Source: Bradyrhizobium sp. OK095 | GTDB lineage: Bacteria > Pseudomonadota > Alphaproteobacteria > Rhizobiales > Xanthobacteraceae | Direction of reading: 5' to 3' | NCBI RefSeq assembly: GCF_900109945.1 | Contig: NZ_FOBX01000012.1 | Location: 124,001-188,000, forward strand | DNA: 64,000 bases | In this document: piece after piece, positions 32,936 to 43,114 of the stretch | Layout: every line of letters begins with the position of its first letter | Numbering within the stretch: the first letter of the stretch is position 1 | Made by a program: the position numbers and the translations under genes | Notes under the pieces: generated by a model | Told to the model about the DNA's origin: nothing | Seen by the model: only the letters and a program-made list of their open reading frames with translations | The model's database searches: none

Positions 32936-33022
32936 CGGCGTGAAAAACCCAGCGCTTCGCGCCTCACTTGCCGAAGCGGGTATCGCGGGCGGCGAAGTCG
33001 CTGCGATAGACCGGCCGCCTCT

Positions 33023-33778
33023 CTAGTCCCTTCCAGCGGTCCCGAGGTACCGGCTCAAAATCTCGTCGGTCGCGCCGGCCGCGACAATGCGCCCCTCCTG
33101 CAAGAGGATCGCCCGGTTGCAGGTGCTCTTGATGAGATCGACGTCATGCGAGGCCAGCACCAGGATGCCGGCGCGAGCGACGATCTCGTCGAGCCGCTGC
33201 CGCGCCTTGCGGCGGAATTGCTGGTCGCCGACGCCGATCCATTCGTCGAGCAAAACGATCTCGCCCTCGACGGCCGTGGCGACCGCGAAGATCAGGCGCA
33301 GCATCATGCCGCTGGAATAGGTCCGCAGCGGCAGGTCGAGCCGGTCGCCGAGCTCGGTGAACTCGGCGATCTCCGCCCGTCGCGCATCGATCTCCGCGCG
33401 CCGCGCGCCGATCACGAGCCCGCGCCGGATGATGTTCTCGTAGCCGGTCGCCTCCTCGTCGAAGCCGGCCGAGAGATCAAACAGCGACAGGCAGCGGCCC
33501 TGCACGTCTACGCTGCCCGCGGTCGGATGATAGATGCCCGCGAGGACCCGCAGCAGCGTGGTCTTTCCGGCACCATTGGCACCGACGATGGCGAGCCGAT
33601 CGCCGGCGCGGATGTCGAGGCTGACGTCGTTCAGCGCGGTGACGATGTGCGGGACCGCCAATGTCCTTCGCAGCGTCACCGCACTGACGAACCGGCTCCG
33701 CAGTGAGCGGTCGCGAAACGACAGTACGGGAAAGGTCACCGCGACGTTTCGGAGCAGGATGTGGGCAGCAAGGCTCAT
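33023..33778 (-). CDS. Polysaccharide ABC exporter ATPase (Wzt/KpsT type)
   Basis: The protein has 251 residues. The N-terminal stretch of about 40 residues before the core, then Walker A GANGAGKTT, the family-specific LFDLSAGFDEEATGYENI segment, signature YSSGM and Walker B IVLLDEWIGVGD are all typical of O-antigen or capsule exporters. It energises transfer of a lipid-linked polysaccharide across the inner membrane with the permease encoded 7 bases upstream. No Wzt-type C-terminal carbohydrate-binding domain is present, so the substrate may be recognised by the permease or not terminally capped. Confidence 0.92.
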   Translation of the reverse strand: MSLAAHILLRNVAVTFPVLSFRDRSLRSRFVSAVTLRRTLAVPHIVTALNDVSLDIRAGDRLAIVGANGAGKTTLLRVLAGIYHPTAGSVDVQGRCLSLFDLSAGFDEEATGYENIIRRGLVIGARRAEIDARRAEIAEFTELGDRLDLPLRTYSSGMMLRLIFAVATAVEGEIVLLDEWIGVGDQQFRRKARQRLDEIVARAGILVLASHDVDLIKSTCNRAILLQEGRIVAAGATDEILSRYLGTAGRD

Positions 33779-33785
33779 GCGCGCC

Positions 33786-34613
33786 TCACAGCCAATACGC
33801 CACGCGATGGCGGCATCTTGCGTAGCAGCCGAGGCCGATCACGGCCACGATAGCCGCGTAGACGATTCCGAGCAGCCATTGTTCCGGATCGGTCGGCTGC
33901 GACAGCAGCGGCCTGCGCACGAGATCGAGCAGCGTCGCGAACGGATTGGCGCGGATCAGCCAATGGAAGGCGGTGCCGCGGACGGCGTCCTCGGTCCAGA
34001 TGATCGGCGTCAGGAAGAAGACGAATTGCAGGCCGCTGACGATCGCAGACCCGATGTCGCGAAACCGCGCGCAGAGCATGCCGAGCGCGACCGAGCCACC
34101 GAGGAGGACGATGAGCAGGATCGCAAAGCCGGGCACCGCGAGCAGCATGGTCCAGTGCAGTGGCCACGGCATCACGATATAGAGCAGGACGACGATCGCC
34201 AGATGATGCGCGAAGATGAGGACGTTGCGCGCGATCATCTGGAGGACATGCACGACCAGCGGCGCCGGCACGGCCTTGATCAGGTGGGCGGAGGCCACGA
34301 AGATGCTGGAGCCCTCCTGGAGCGTGGTCGCGATCAGGGTCCAGACGATCAGGCCGACGGCGAAGGTCGGAAGAAAGCCGGTGATGTCCTGCTTGAACAG
34401 GGCCGCATAGACCGTACCGACGCTTGCAATCGTGGCCGCAAGGGTCAGCGTGATCCAGAGCGGGCCGATCACGGTGCGCCGGTAGCGCAGCGAAATATCC
34501 ATCAGCGCGAGCGTGCCCCACCGATCGGGCCGCGCCGCCTGTGCAAGGATTTCCTTCGCCGCGGCCTGAATTCGACTGCCCCTTCCGCTTCCGGCTTTCC
34601 GATGCCGCGACAA
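33786..34613 (-). CDS. Polysaccharide ABC exporter permease (Wzm/KpsM type)
   Basis: The protein has 275 residues with six membrane spans and the ABC-2 pattern, including the amphipathic start (DRWGTLALMDISLRYRRTVIGPLWITL) and FVFFLTPIIW near the C-terminal third. It pairs with the ATPase gene 7 bases downstream. Only these two genes of a polysaccharide locus are present; no glycosyltransferases adjoin, so the exported polymer must be made elsewhere. Confidence 0.92.
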   Translation of the reverse strand: MSRHRKAGSGRGSRIQAAAKEILAQAARPDRWGTLALMDISLRYRRTVIGPLWITLTLAATIASVGTVYAALFKQDITGFLPTFAVGLIVWTLIATTLQEGSSIFVASAHLIKAVPAPLVVHVLQMIARNVLIFAHHLAIVVLLYIVMPWPLHWTMLLAVPGFAILLIVLLGGSVALGMLCARFRDIGSAIVSGLQFVFFLTPIIWTEDAVRGTAFHWLIRANPFATLLDLVRRPLLSQPTDPEQWLLGIVYAAIVAVIGLGCYARCRHRVAYWL

Positions 34614-34705
34614 GATAAAATATCAGCCCGCCGCCAATCGACCGATGGTCTCTATCGGCCCGCTTCGCGCACGGCAATCAACCGTACGGACGAAGACGGC
34701 GGAAG

Positions 34706-35437
34706 TCAGGCCCGCTTGCCGCGCCGGACACTGCGCCGGCGGTCCTTGACCGCTGGTTTGGGCGCCAGTTCCGGCATCTCGGCCTGGACCTCGCGGTAGC
34801 GTGTTAACATCCGTTCAAAACTGGCGTTAAGCGTCTCGGCGAAGTCGGGGCGCTTCTCAAGACTGGCCAGGATCGTCGCGGCCGCCTCGATGGTCGAAAG
34901 CCCGTCCTTGCGCGGCTCCTTGCGCAGGCGCCCGTAGCGCGAGGGGCTCTTCGGATTGAGAATGACGCGCTGGCATTTCAGCATCCAGGGATTGCGCCAC
35001 CACAGCGCCTTGGCCTGGCTCCAGGTGCCGTCGAGCAGGACGACACCTTCGAGCTTGCCAAGGAGCGCGCGCTGGTTCTCCGCGATCTCGCCCTTGCGGT
35101 TGAGCGCGACGATCTCGGCCTCGGCTTCGAGATCGGCCGCGTGCGCCGAGCCGAGATAGAGCACGGCCCAGTACGAGGCGTTCTCAATCGGCTGCCCCAG
35201 CGCCTTGGACAGGCTCGGCCAGGACAGGCCGACGCGGAGCGTGGCATCCTCAAAATGCTTCGCCAGCAGCCGCGCGGTGCCGAGCGCCCTGTCCTGCTCC
35301 TGCGGATGCTGGAGGATCAGGAGGCCAAGGCGATTTTTAACCGGCGTGACGCTGTCGCAGATGCACAGCGGCATCGGCTTCTGGCAATGCGGACATTCGG
35401 GAATCGGTTCGGGCGCGGCGGCGGTGGGGTTCGACAT
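34706..35437 (-). CDS. DTW-domain protein (tRNA-uridine aminocarboxypropyltransferase family)
   Basis: The protein has 243 residues. The N-terminal zinc site is CPHC...CIC (residues 15-28 region). The catalytic region reads LLDGTWSQAKALWWRNPWM, with DGTW as the D-x-T-W motif, followed by SRYGRLRKEPRKDGLSTIEAAA. E. coli TapT of this family makes acp3U47 in tRNA from SAM. ATG 35437 (MSNPTAAAPEP) is chosen over the earlier in-frame start because the Cys motif lies at the usual distance. The C-terminal 25 residues are very basic, fitting RNA binding. Confidence 0.88.
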   Translation of the reverse strand: MSNPTAAAPEPIPECPHCQKPMPLCICDSVTPVKNRLGLLILQHPQEQDRALGTARLLAKHFEDATLRVGLSWPSLSKALGQPIENASYWAVLYLGSAHAADLEAEAEIVALNRKGEIAENQRALLGKLEGVVLLDGTWSQAKALWWRNPWMLKCQRVILNPKSPSRYGRLRKEPRKDGLSTIEAAATILASLEKRPDFAETLNASFERMLTRYREVQAEMPELAPKPAVKDRRRSVRRGKRA

Positions 35438-35474
35438 GGTCGCCGCTATACGCTTTGCGCAGGCCTTCAACAAC

Positions 35475-38400
35475 CTATTCCGCCGGCGCAGCCACCGGGC
35501 GCGGCTCGGATCGCCGCCGCAGGCGGTCGATCAACAGGTATATCACCGGCGTGGTGTAGAGCGTCAGGATCTGCGAGACGAACAGGCCGCCGATGATGGT
35601 GATGCCGAGCGGCCGCCGCAGCTCCGTGCCCGGCCCGGTTGCGATCACGAGCGGAATGCCGGCGAACAGCGCCGCCATGGTGGTCATCAGGATGGGCCGA
35701 AAGCGCGCCTGACAGGCCTCGAAGATCGCCTCCGCCGAGGACAGGCCGCGCTGGCGCTCGGCGTCGAGCGCGAAGTCGACCATCATGATGCCGTTCTTCT
35801 TGACGATGCCGATCAACAGGATGATGCCGACGAAGGCGATCACGGTCAGCGGCGTGTTGGTGACCTGCAAGGCGAGCAGCGCGCCGAGGCCGGCGGACGG
35901 CAGCGTCGAGATGATCGTGAGCGGATGGGCAAGGCTCTCATAGAGCACGCCCAGCACGATATACATCGCCACCAGCGCGCCGAGGATCAGCAGCGGCTGG
36001 CGGCCGCTGGTCCTGGCGAAATCGCCGGCGTTGCCGTCGAAGCTGCCGCGGATGCCTTCCGGCATGTGCAGCTCCTCGACCGCGCGCTGGACGTTTTGGG
36101 TGGCCGTCTGGAGCGGCACGTCGGGCAACAGGTTGAACGACACCGTGGTCGAGGGAAACGACTGCGAGTGAAAGACTGCGAGCGCGGCGAGCCCGCGCGT
36201 CACCCGCACCACGGCCGACAGCGGCACCTGCGCGTCGCCGGAGCCCGCGACATAGATGCGCTCGAGGTTGGAGGGATCGACCTGGAATTTCGGGTCGATC
36301 TCCAGCACGGTCATGTACTGGTTGCGCTGGGTGTAGATGATCGAGATCTGCCGCTGCGAGAAGGCGTTGTTCAGCGCGTTGTCGATGTCCTGGACGCGGA
36401 CGCCGAGCGCCGAGGCCTTCTGGCGATCGATCGACAAGGTTAGTTGAAGCCCGCCGGGATCGCGGTCGCTGGAGACGTCGGTGATGCCCTCGACGCTCTC
36501 CAAGCGCTTGGCGACGATCGGCGCCCATTTCTGCAACAGGTCGAGATCGGTCGAGGAGAGCGTGTACTGGTAGTCGGAATCGCTCTGTCGTCCGCCGGCT
36601 CGCACGTCCTGGGCGGCGAACATGAAGAGGCGGATTCCGGGCACCGGGAACAGCGCGCGCCGGAGACGGTCGATCACCACCTGCGTGGAAACGTGGTCGC
36701 GCTCCTCCGGCGGTTTCAGGCTGATGAACATGGTGCCACGGTTGGAGGTCGGAGCCCCCGGCCCGCCTCCGCTGCCGACGGTCGAACCGATTCCGGCCAC
36801 GGCCGGATCCTGCATCACGATGTCGGCGAGCCGCTGCTGGAGGCCGAGCATCGACTGGAACGAGATGTCGGCCGAGGCGCGCGTTGCGCCGATCACGAAG
36901 CCGGAATCGTCGGTGGGGAAATAGCCCTTGGGGATCTTGATGTAGAGCGTCACCGTCAACGCGATGGTGGCGAAGAACACCAGGAGCGTCAGCAGCGGAT
37001 ATTCCAGCACGTTGCGCAAGCTGCGGGCGTAGAAGGTGACGATGCGCGACAGCGATCCCTCGATGAGGCGGTCGAACAGCGTTGCCGAGTCGGACGTGGT
37101 CTGTTTGATGTAATGGGCACAGATCATCGGCGTCACGGTGAGCGACACCACCGTCGAAACAACAATCGCGAAGGTCAGCGTCAGCGAGAATTCGCGCAGC
37201 AGGCGGCCGACGATGCCGTCCATGAAGATCAGCGGCGTGAACGCCGCGACCAGCGACAGGCTGATCGAGACGACGGTGAAGCCGATCTGCCTGGCCCCTT
37301 CGAGGGCGGCCTCAAGCGGTCGCATGCCGTGCTCGAGGTTGCGGAACATGTTCTCGATCATGACGATGGCATCGTCGACCACGAACCCGACCGAGATCGC
37401 CAGCGCCATCAGCGACAGATTGTCGATCGAGAAGCCCGCCACCCACATGCCGGCGCAGGTGCCGGCCAGCGCCAGCGGCACCGAGATGCCGGCCGCGATC
37501 GTCGGTGTCATTCGCCGCAGGAACACGAAGACAACGGCCATCACCAGGATGGCTGTCGCAAACAACGTCCATTGCATGTCTTGCACGCTGGCGCGGATCG
37601 TGCTGGTGCGGTCGACCAGGGTCGAGATATCGACGCCGGCGGGAATCCATTGCTTCAGCTCGGGGATCAGCGCCTTCACCCTGTCGACGGTGTCGATGAC
37701 GTTGGCATCGCCCTGCTTGGTGATCTGGATCAGCACGGCCGGCTGCTTGTTGAACCAGGCGATGGAGCGGGCGTTGCGGACGGAATCCTCGATGTCGGCA
37801 ACGTCGGAGAGCCGGACGAAATTGCCGTTCGAGCTCTTGATGATGATGTCGCGGAATTCCTTCGCCGTGCGCATCTGCTTGTTGAGCGACAGCGTCTCGC
37901 TCTGGCGCTCGCCGTTGAAGATGCCGACGGGGCCGAGCGGGTTGGCGTTGATGATCGCGGTCCGGACGTCGTCGGTGGCGATGCCGGCGTTCGACAGCGC
38001 CACGGGATTGAGCTGCACCCGCACCGCCGGCTGATCGGCACCGCTCACCGTGACGTCGCCGACGCCCGGCACCTGCGAGATGCGCTGCGCGAGGACCGTA
38101 TCGGCAACATCGTAGATCGCGCTGGCGGACAGTGTCTTCGAGGTGAGCGCCAGAACGAAAACCGGTGCGCCGGCGGTGTTCGCCTTGCGGAAGCGCGGCA
38201 GCGTCGGCAGGTCGCTCGGCAGGTCCACCAGCGCGGCGTTGATCGCCGCCTGCACGTCGCGCGCGGCCTTGTCGATGTTGCGGCCGATGTCGAACTGGAG
38301 CTGGATGTTGGAGACGCCGAGCGAGCTCGTCGAGGTGATCTGGTTGATGCCGGATATCTCGCCCAGCCGCCGCTCCAGCGGCGATGCCACCGTCGCCGCC

Positions 38401-38579
38401 ATCACGGACGGGTCGGCGCCCGGCCGGCTGGCCGAGACGAAGACGGCAGGGAAATCGACGTTCGGGACCGAGGCGACGGGCAGGAATTCGTAGGCGACGA
38501 CACCCAGCAGGAACAACCCGATCGACAGCAGTGTGGTCGCGACCGGGCGGCGGATGAAGGGCTCCGAGATCGATGCCAT
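35475..38579 (-). CDS. RND multidrug efflux pump subunit, MdtC-like
   Basis: The protein has 1034 residues with 12 spans and two large periplasmic loops. The start is EPFIRRPVATTLLSIGLFLLGVVAYEFLPVASVPNVDFP. The proton-relay region FVVDDAIVMIENMFRNLE and the terminal GIVKKNGIMMVDFALDAERQ loop are present. Two RND proteins in a row with one adaptor are the MdtABC pattern, where MdtB and MdtC form a mixed trimer. The ATG shares one base with the stop of the upstream pump gene (TAATG). The longer open frame beyond 38579 is a shadow of that gene. Confidence 0.94.
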   Translation of the reverse strand: MASISEPFIRRPVATTLLSIGLFLLGVVAYEFLPVASVPNVDFPAVFVSASRPGADPSVMAATVASPLERRLGEISGINQITSTSSLGVSNIQLQFDIGRNIDKAARDVQAAINAALVDLPSDLPTLPRFRKANTAGAPVFVLALTSKTLSASAIYDVADTVLAQRISQVPGVGDVTVSGADQPAVRVQLNPVALSNAGIATDDVRTAIINANPLGPVGIFNGERQSETLSLNKQMRTAKEFRDIIIKSSNGNFVRLSDVADIEDSVRNARSIAWFNKQPAVLIQITKQGDANVIDTVDRVKALIPELKQWIPAGVDISTLVDRTSTIRASVQDMQWTLFATAILVMAVVFVFLRRMTPTIAAGISVPLALAGTCAGMWVAGFSIDNLSLMALAISVGFVVDDAIVMIENMFRNLEHGMRPLEAALEGARQIGFTVVSISLSLVAAFTPLIFMDGIVGRLLREFSLTLTFAIVVSTVVSLTVTPMICAHYIKQTTSDSATLFDRLIEGSLSRIVTFYARSLRNVLEYPLLTLLVFFATIALTVTLYIKIPKGYFPTDDSGFVIGATRASADISFQSMLGLQQRLADIVMQDPAVAGIGSTVGSGGGPGAPTSNRGTMFISLKPPEERDHVSTQVVIDRLRRALFPVPGIRLFMFAAQDVRAGGRQSDSDYQYTLSSTDLDLLQKWAPIVAKRLESVEGITDVSSDRDPGGLQLTLSIDRQKASALGVRVQDIDNALNNAFSQRQISIIYTQRNQYMTVLEIDPKFQVDPSNLERIYVAGSGDAQVPLSAVVRVTRGLAALAVFHSQSFPSTTVSFNLLPDVPLQTATQNVQRAVEELHMPEGIRGSFDGNAGDFARTSGRQPLLILGALVAMYIVLGVLYESLAHPLTIISTLPSAGLGALLALQVTNTPLTVIAFVGIILLIGIVKKNGIMMVDFALDAERQRGLSSAEAIFEACQARFRPILMTTMAALFAGIPLVIATGPGTELRRPLGITIIGGLFVSQILTLYTTPVIYLLIDRLRRRSEPRPVAAPAE

Positions 38580-41500
38580 TACAGCATCCCCTCGGTCGCG
38601 CCCGCGACCGGCGGGCCGCCGGATTCGGCCGGCGGCAGCGCCTGCTCGAGGCGGCGGTTGATGCGGTCGAGCGCGAGGTAGATCACGGGCGTGGTGTAGA
38701 GCGTCAGCAACTGGCTCAGCAGCAGGCCGCCGATGATGGAGATGCCGAGCGGGAAGCGCAGCTCGGCGCCGGTGCCGCTCTCGATCGCCAGCGGCAACGC
38801 GCCGAATAGCGCCGCCAGCGTCGTCATCATGATCGGACGGAAGCGCAAGAGACACGCCTGCACGATCGCCTCGTTCGGCGACATGCCCTGCTTGCGCTCG
38901 GCTTCCAGCGCGAAGTCGATCATCATGATCGCGTTCTTCTTGACGATGCCCATCAGCAGGATGATGCCGATCAGGCCGATCACCGAGAGGTCCTGCCCGC
39001 ACAGCATCAGCGCCAGGATCGCGCCGACGCCGGCCGAGGGCAGCGTCGAGAGGATCGTGATGGGGTGGATGTAGCTCTCGTAGAGCACGCCCAGCACAAT
39101 GTAGATCGTGATCACGGCGGCGAGCAGCAGCCACGGCTGTCCTGCAAGAGCCTTGGAGAATTCGGCGGCGTCGCCGGCAAAAATGCCCGCGATGCTGTTG
39201 GGCATCTCGATGCGGGTTTCGATCGTCTTCACGGCGTCGACGGCATCGCCAAGCGCTGCGCCGGGCGCGAGGTTGAAGCTGAGCGAGATCGCCGGGAATT
39301 GCGCCTGGTGCGAGATCGCGAGCGGCGCGGTGGTGCGCTTCAAGGTCGCCACGGCGGAGAGCGGCACCTGCGCGTTGGGCGCGCCGGCGGTCGCGCTCGC
39401 CCCGCCCGGCAAATAGAGCTTTGACAGGACCGAGGGATCGCGCTGGTACATCGGCAGCGCCTCCAGCACCACGCGGTACTGGTTGGCCTGGCCGTAGATG
39501 GTCGAGACCTGTCGCTGCGCGAAGGCATCGTTCAGCGTGTCAGTGATCCCTTGCAGGCTTACACCGAGCTGGCCGGCCCGCGTACGGTCGACGTCGAGCT
39601 GCGCGCGCAGGCCGCCTTCCTGCGCCTCCGAGGAGACGTCGCGGAACAAGGGATCGCGCCGCATCTCGGCGACCAGCTTGCGCGCCCATTCCGACACCAG
39701 CGCCGCATCCGTGCCTGTCAGCGTGTACTGGTATTGCGAGCGGCTCGACTGGGTCGATATCTGCACGTCCTGGACCGGCTGGAAATAGACGGTCATGCCG
39801 GGGATGCCGGCCACCCGCTCCTTGAGCCGGGTCACGACCACGCTGACATCGTCGCGCCGTTCGCCGCGTGGCTTCAACGTCATGACGAGACGGCCGACAT
39901 TGGTGGTCGGGTTGACCGAGCCCGCGCCGATCACCGAGACCACGCCGGTCACGTCAGGATCGGCCTTGATGGCGTCGGCCGCCTCGGCCTGCCGCTTCTG
40001 CATTTCCGCGAACGAGACGTCCGCCCCCGCCTCCGTCACGGCTGTGATCGAGGCGGTATCCTGGAGTGGCAGAAAACCCTTTGGCGCGACGACATAGAGA
40101 ACGAGGGTCGCAATCAGCGTGACGAAAGTCACGACCAGCGTGATGCGCTGGTGCTGTAGAACCACGAGCAGCGTCCGGTGGTAGAACTCGACGGTCCGAT
40201 CGATGAAGCGGCTGATGGCCGCAAGGCCCGGCACAGCCATCTCTTCATGGGCGTGCCGCAGCAGCCGCGAACACATCATCGGCGTCAGCGTCAGCGAGAC
40301 CACGGCCGAGGTCACGACCGCGATCGTCAGCGTCAGCGCGAATTCGCGGAACATACGCCCCACAAGGCCCGACATGAACAAAAGCGGGATGAACACCGCG
40401 ATCAGCGACACCGTCAGCGAGATTACGGTGAAGCCGATTTCGCTGGCGCCTTTGAGCGAGGCCTCCATCGGCCCGTCGCCATTCTCCATGTGACGGACGA
40501 TGTTCTCGATCATCACGATGGCATCGTCGACGACGAAACCGGTTCCGATCGTCAGCGCCATCAGCGACAGATTGTCGAGGCTGAAGCCGGCAAAATACAT
40601 GATGCCGAAGCTGGTGATCAGCGACAGCGGCAGCGCCACGCCCGCGATCAGCGTCGCCCGCAGCGAGCGCAGGAACAGCAGCACCACCAGCGTCACCAGC
40701 ACGACGCTGAGGATCAGCGTGAACTGCACGTCGCGCACTGAGGCACGGATGGTGACGGTGCGGTCGGAGACGATGGTGAGGTTCACGCCGGCTGGAATGG
40801 CGCGCTGGACTTTCGGGATTTCGGCGCGGATCTGCTTGACGACGTCGATGACGTTGGCGCCGGGCTGGCGCTGGATGTCGATGATGACGGCCGGTGAGCC
40901 CTGATACCAGCCGCCGGTGCGGTCGTTCTCGAGGCCGTCGACGATCTGTGCGACGTCGCCGATCGTAACGGGCGAGCCGTTGCGGTAGGCGATGATAACA
41001 GGCTTGTAGGCGTCGGCGACGGCGATCTGGTCGTTGGCGGCGATGATGTAGGATTGCTGCGCGCCGTCGAGCGAGCCCTTAGGCCCGGAGACGTTGGCAT
41101 TGGAGATCGCGGTGCGCAGATCTTCCATGGCGATGCCATAGGCGGCCAGGCGCGCGAGGTCCGCCTGGATACGCACGGCCGGCTTCAGCCCTCCGAGCAC
41201 TGAAACACGTCCGACGCCGGAGATCTGGCTCAAACGTTGCGCCAGAATCGTGTCGGCGATGTCGCTCATCGCGCGCAGCGAGATCGTGTCGGAGCGCAGC
41301 GCCAACGTCATGACCGGCGCGTCCGCCGGGTTCACCTTGGCGTAGGTCGGCGGATAAGGCAGCGTCCTGGGCAGCACACCCGCCGCCGCGTTGATCGCGG
41401 CCTGCACGTCCTGGGTGGCACCGTCGATATCGCGGTTGAGATCGAACTGGAGCGATATCTGGCTAACGCCGAACGAACTGGTCGAGTTCATCGCGGTCAG

Positions 41501-41728
41501 AGACGGGATCTGGCCGAGCTGCCGCTCCAGGGGCGCGGTGATCAGCGAGGCGATCACGTCGGGGCTCGCGCCCGGCAGTTGCGTCGACACTTGCACAGTC
41601 GGGAAATCGACCTGCGGCAGCGCCGAGACCGGCAGCGAGAAATAGCCCAGCAGCCCGCCGATCAGCAGGGCGATGCCGAGCAACGAGGTCGCGATCGGAC
41701 GGCGGATGAAGGGTTCGGAGACACCCAT
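38579..41728 (-). CDS. RND multidrug efflux pump subunit, MdtB-like
   Basis: The protein has 1049 residues, slightly longer than its partner, with the same family marks: EPFIRRPIATSLLGIALLIGGLLGYF at the start, FVVDDAIVMIENIVRHME in the membrane relay and GIVKKNAIMMIDFALEAERK near the C-terminus. A Gly/Ala-rich insertion (PGGASATAGAPNAQ) is seen in the second periplasmic loop. It pumps drugs, bile-like or plant compounds by proton motive force. The adaptor gene lies 36 bases upstream and the MdtC-like gene directly downstream. Confidence 0.94.
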   Translation of the reverse strand: MGVSEPFIRRPIATSLLGIALLIGGLLGYFSLPVSALPQVDFPTVQVSTQLPGASPDVIASLITAPLERQLGQIPSLTAMNSTSSFGVSQISLQFDLNRDIDGATQDVQAAINAAAGVLPRTLPYPPTYAKVNPADAPVMTLALRSDTISLRAMSDIADTILAQRLSQISGVGRVSVLGGLKPAVRIQADLARLAAYGIAMEDLRTAISNANVSGPKGSLDGAQQSYIIAANDQIAVADAYKPVIIAYRNGSPVTIGDVAQIVDGLENDRTGGWYQGSPAVIIDIQRQPGANVIDVVKQIRAEIPKVQRAIPAGVNLTIVSDRTVTIRASVRDVQFTLILSVVLVTLVVLLFLRSLRATLIAGVALPLSLITSFGIMYFAGFSLDNLSLMALTIGTGFVVDDAIVMIENIVRHMENGDGPMEASLKGASEIGFTVISLTVSLIAVFIPLLFMSGLVGRMFREFALTLTIAVVTSAVVSLTLTPMMCSRLLRHAHEEMAVPGLAAISRFIDRTVEFYHRTLLVVLQHQRITLVVTFVTLIATLVLYVVAPKGFLPLQDTASITAVTEAGADVSFAEMQKRQAEAADAIKADPDVTGVVSVIGAGSVNPTTNVGRLVMTLKPRGERRDDVSVVVTRLKERVAGIPGMTVYFQPVQDVQISTQSSRSQYQYTLTGTDAALVSEWARKLVAEMRRDPLFRDVSSEAQEGGLRAQLDVDRTRAGQLGVSLQGITDTLNDAFAQRQVSTIYGQANQYRVVLEALPMYQRDPSVLSKLYLPGGASATAGAPNAQVPLSAVATLKRTTAPLAISHQAQFPAISLSFNLAPGAALGDAVDAVKTIETRIEMPNSIAGIFAGDAAEFSKALAGQPWLLLAAVITIYIVLGVLYESYIHPITILSTLPSAGVGAILALMLCGQDLSVIGLIGIILLMGIVKKNAIMMIDFALEAERKQGMSPNEAIVQACLLRFRPIMMTTLAALFGALPLAIESGTGAELRFPLGISIIGGLLLSQLLTLYTTPVIYLALDRINRRLEQALPPAESGGPPVAGATEGML

Positions 41729-41764
41729 GGAATATGCCTGCCGCCTAGGCGGCTGTTGTCGGGA

Positions 41765-43114
41765 TCATGGCTGCTTGGCTCCACGTCCCGATTGGTCGGC
41801 CCCCTGCGCTGGCCCGGTCTGGCCCTTCTGGCCGTCCTTTTGCCCTTCCTTGGCCTGGCCGTCCTTCTTCTGGCCATCGGGCGCGCGCGAGCGTTTGCGT
41901 GGGGCGAGATCGGCCGACGGGGTCTGGTCGTCACGGCCGACCATCACCTTGGAGCCGTCGGACAGATTGGCAAAGCCTGTCGTCACGACCCGGTCGTTCG
42001 CCGACAGCCCGCTGGCGATGACGGCATCATGCTCGTTCTGCTGCGTCACCGTCACGGGCTTGGCCGTGACGACATTATCCTCGCCGATGACGTAACTGAA
42101 GGTGCCAATCGGGCCGCGCTGCACCGCAGACGTCGGCACCACCAGCGCCTGCATCAAGGTCTCGACCTTGAGGCGGACATTGACGAACTGGCCGGGCCAG
42201 AGCTGGTAGTTGGCATTGGGGAATTCGGCCTTGAGCTTGAGCGTGCCGGTGGTCTGGTCGACCTGGTTGTCGATGCCGGTCAGCTTGCCGGTGTCGATCA
42301 CGGTAACGCCGTCATTGCCGAACACGTCGACCGCGAGCGCGCCCTTCGACGCCGCCGCGTTGACGCGCATGATCTGCTGCTGCGGCAGGCTGAACCACAC
42401 CGCAATCGGCTGCAATTGCGTGATCACCACGAGGCCCGTGGTGTCGGAGGCATGGATGATGTTGCCCTGGTCGACCTGACGCAGACCGGCGCGGCCCGAC
42501 AGCGGCGCCACGATCTTGGTGTAGCTCAGGGTCGCCCCCGCATTGTCGATCGCGGCCTGGTCGGCCTTCACCAGCGCCTCGGTCTGCGCGACCAGCGCAC
42601 GCTGGGTGTCGGCCTGCTGCTTGGAGCCGGCGTTGGAAGCGGCGAGCTGCTCGTAGCGCGTCAGATCGATGCGCTGGTTGGCGAGCTGGGCCTGGTCCTG
42701 CGCCTTCTTGGCGACCGCCTGATCATACGTTGCCTGATAAAGCGCGGGATCGATCTCGCCGAGCACGTCGCCCTTCTTGACGTCCTGGCCTTCGGTGAAG
42801 TTGACCGCGATCAGCTTGCCGTCGACCTGCGAGCGCACGGTCACGGTGTTGAGCGCGCGGATGGCGCCGACGCCGTCGAGATAGACGGGAACGTCCTGGA
42901 TGCGGGGCGTCGCCGCCAGCACCGGCACCGGCAGATCGGGCCGCTGGTTGCGGCCGTTCGCCTGCTGCGGCTGCTGATGCCAGACGGTCCAGCCGTAGTA
43001 GCCGAGCCCGCCGAGGATCGCGAGCGTGATCAGGGTCATGACGAAGCCGCGGCCGCGCGATCGCTTCACCGTGCCCTCCTTCGCGCCTTGCTTGTTATCC
43101 GGCTTAAAGAGCAT
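41765..43114 (-). CDS. RND efflux periplasmic adaptor, MdtA-like
   Basis: The protein has 449 residues. One N-terminal anchor (about residues 22-41) is followed by the lipoyl/hairpin/beta-barrel layout: VDGKLIAVNFTEGQDVKKGDVLGEIDP, an alpha-hairpin rich in Ala and Gln, then YTKIVAPLSGRAGLRQVDQGNII. The C-terminal about 50 residues are a Lys/Gln/Gly-rich low-complexity tail (GQKKDGQAKEGQKDGQKG), longer than in MdtA. ATG 43114 overlaps the end of the outer-membrane gene by 11 bases, so the two are coupled. Confidence 0.93.
   Translation of the reverse strand: MLFKPDNKQGAKEGTVKRSRGRGFVMTLITLAILGGLGYYGWTVWHQQPQQANGRNQRPDLPVPVLAATPRIQDVPVYLDGVGAIRALNTVTVRSQVDGKLIAVNFTEGQDVKKGDVLGEIDPALYQATYDQAVAKKAQDQAQLANQRIDLTRYEQLAASNAGSKQQADTQRALVAQTEALVKADQAAIDNAGATLSYTKIVAPLSGRAGLRQVDQGNIIHASDTTGLVVITQLQPIAVWFSLPQQQIMRVNAAASKGALAVDVFGNDGVTVIDTGKLTGIDNQVDQTTGTLKLKAEFPNANYQLWPGQFVNVRLKVETLMQALVVPTSAVQRGPIGTFSYVIGEDNVVTAKPVTVTQQNEHDAVIASGLSANDRVVTTGFANLSDGSKVMVGRDDQTPSADLAPRKRSRAPDGQKKDGQAKEGQKDGQKGQTGPAQGADQSGRGAKQP

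Noticed and set aside
36444..38681. Plus-strand open frame of 745 codons opposite the RND pump genes
   Set aside because: Shadow of the MdtC-like gene; composition is typical of antisense frames (runs of R, H, D, Q, G).
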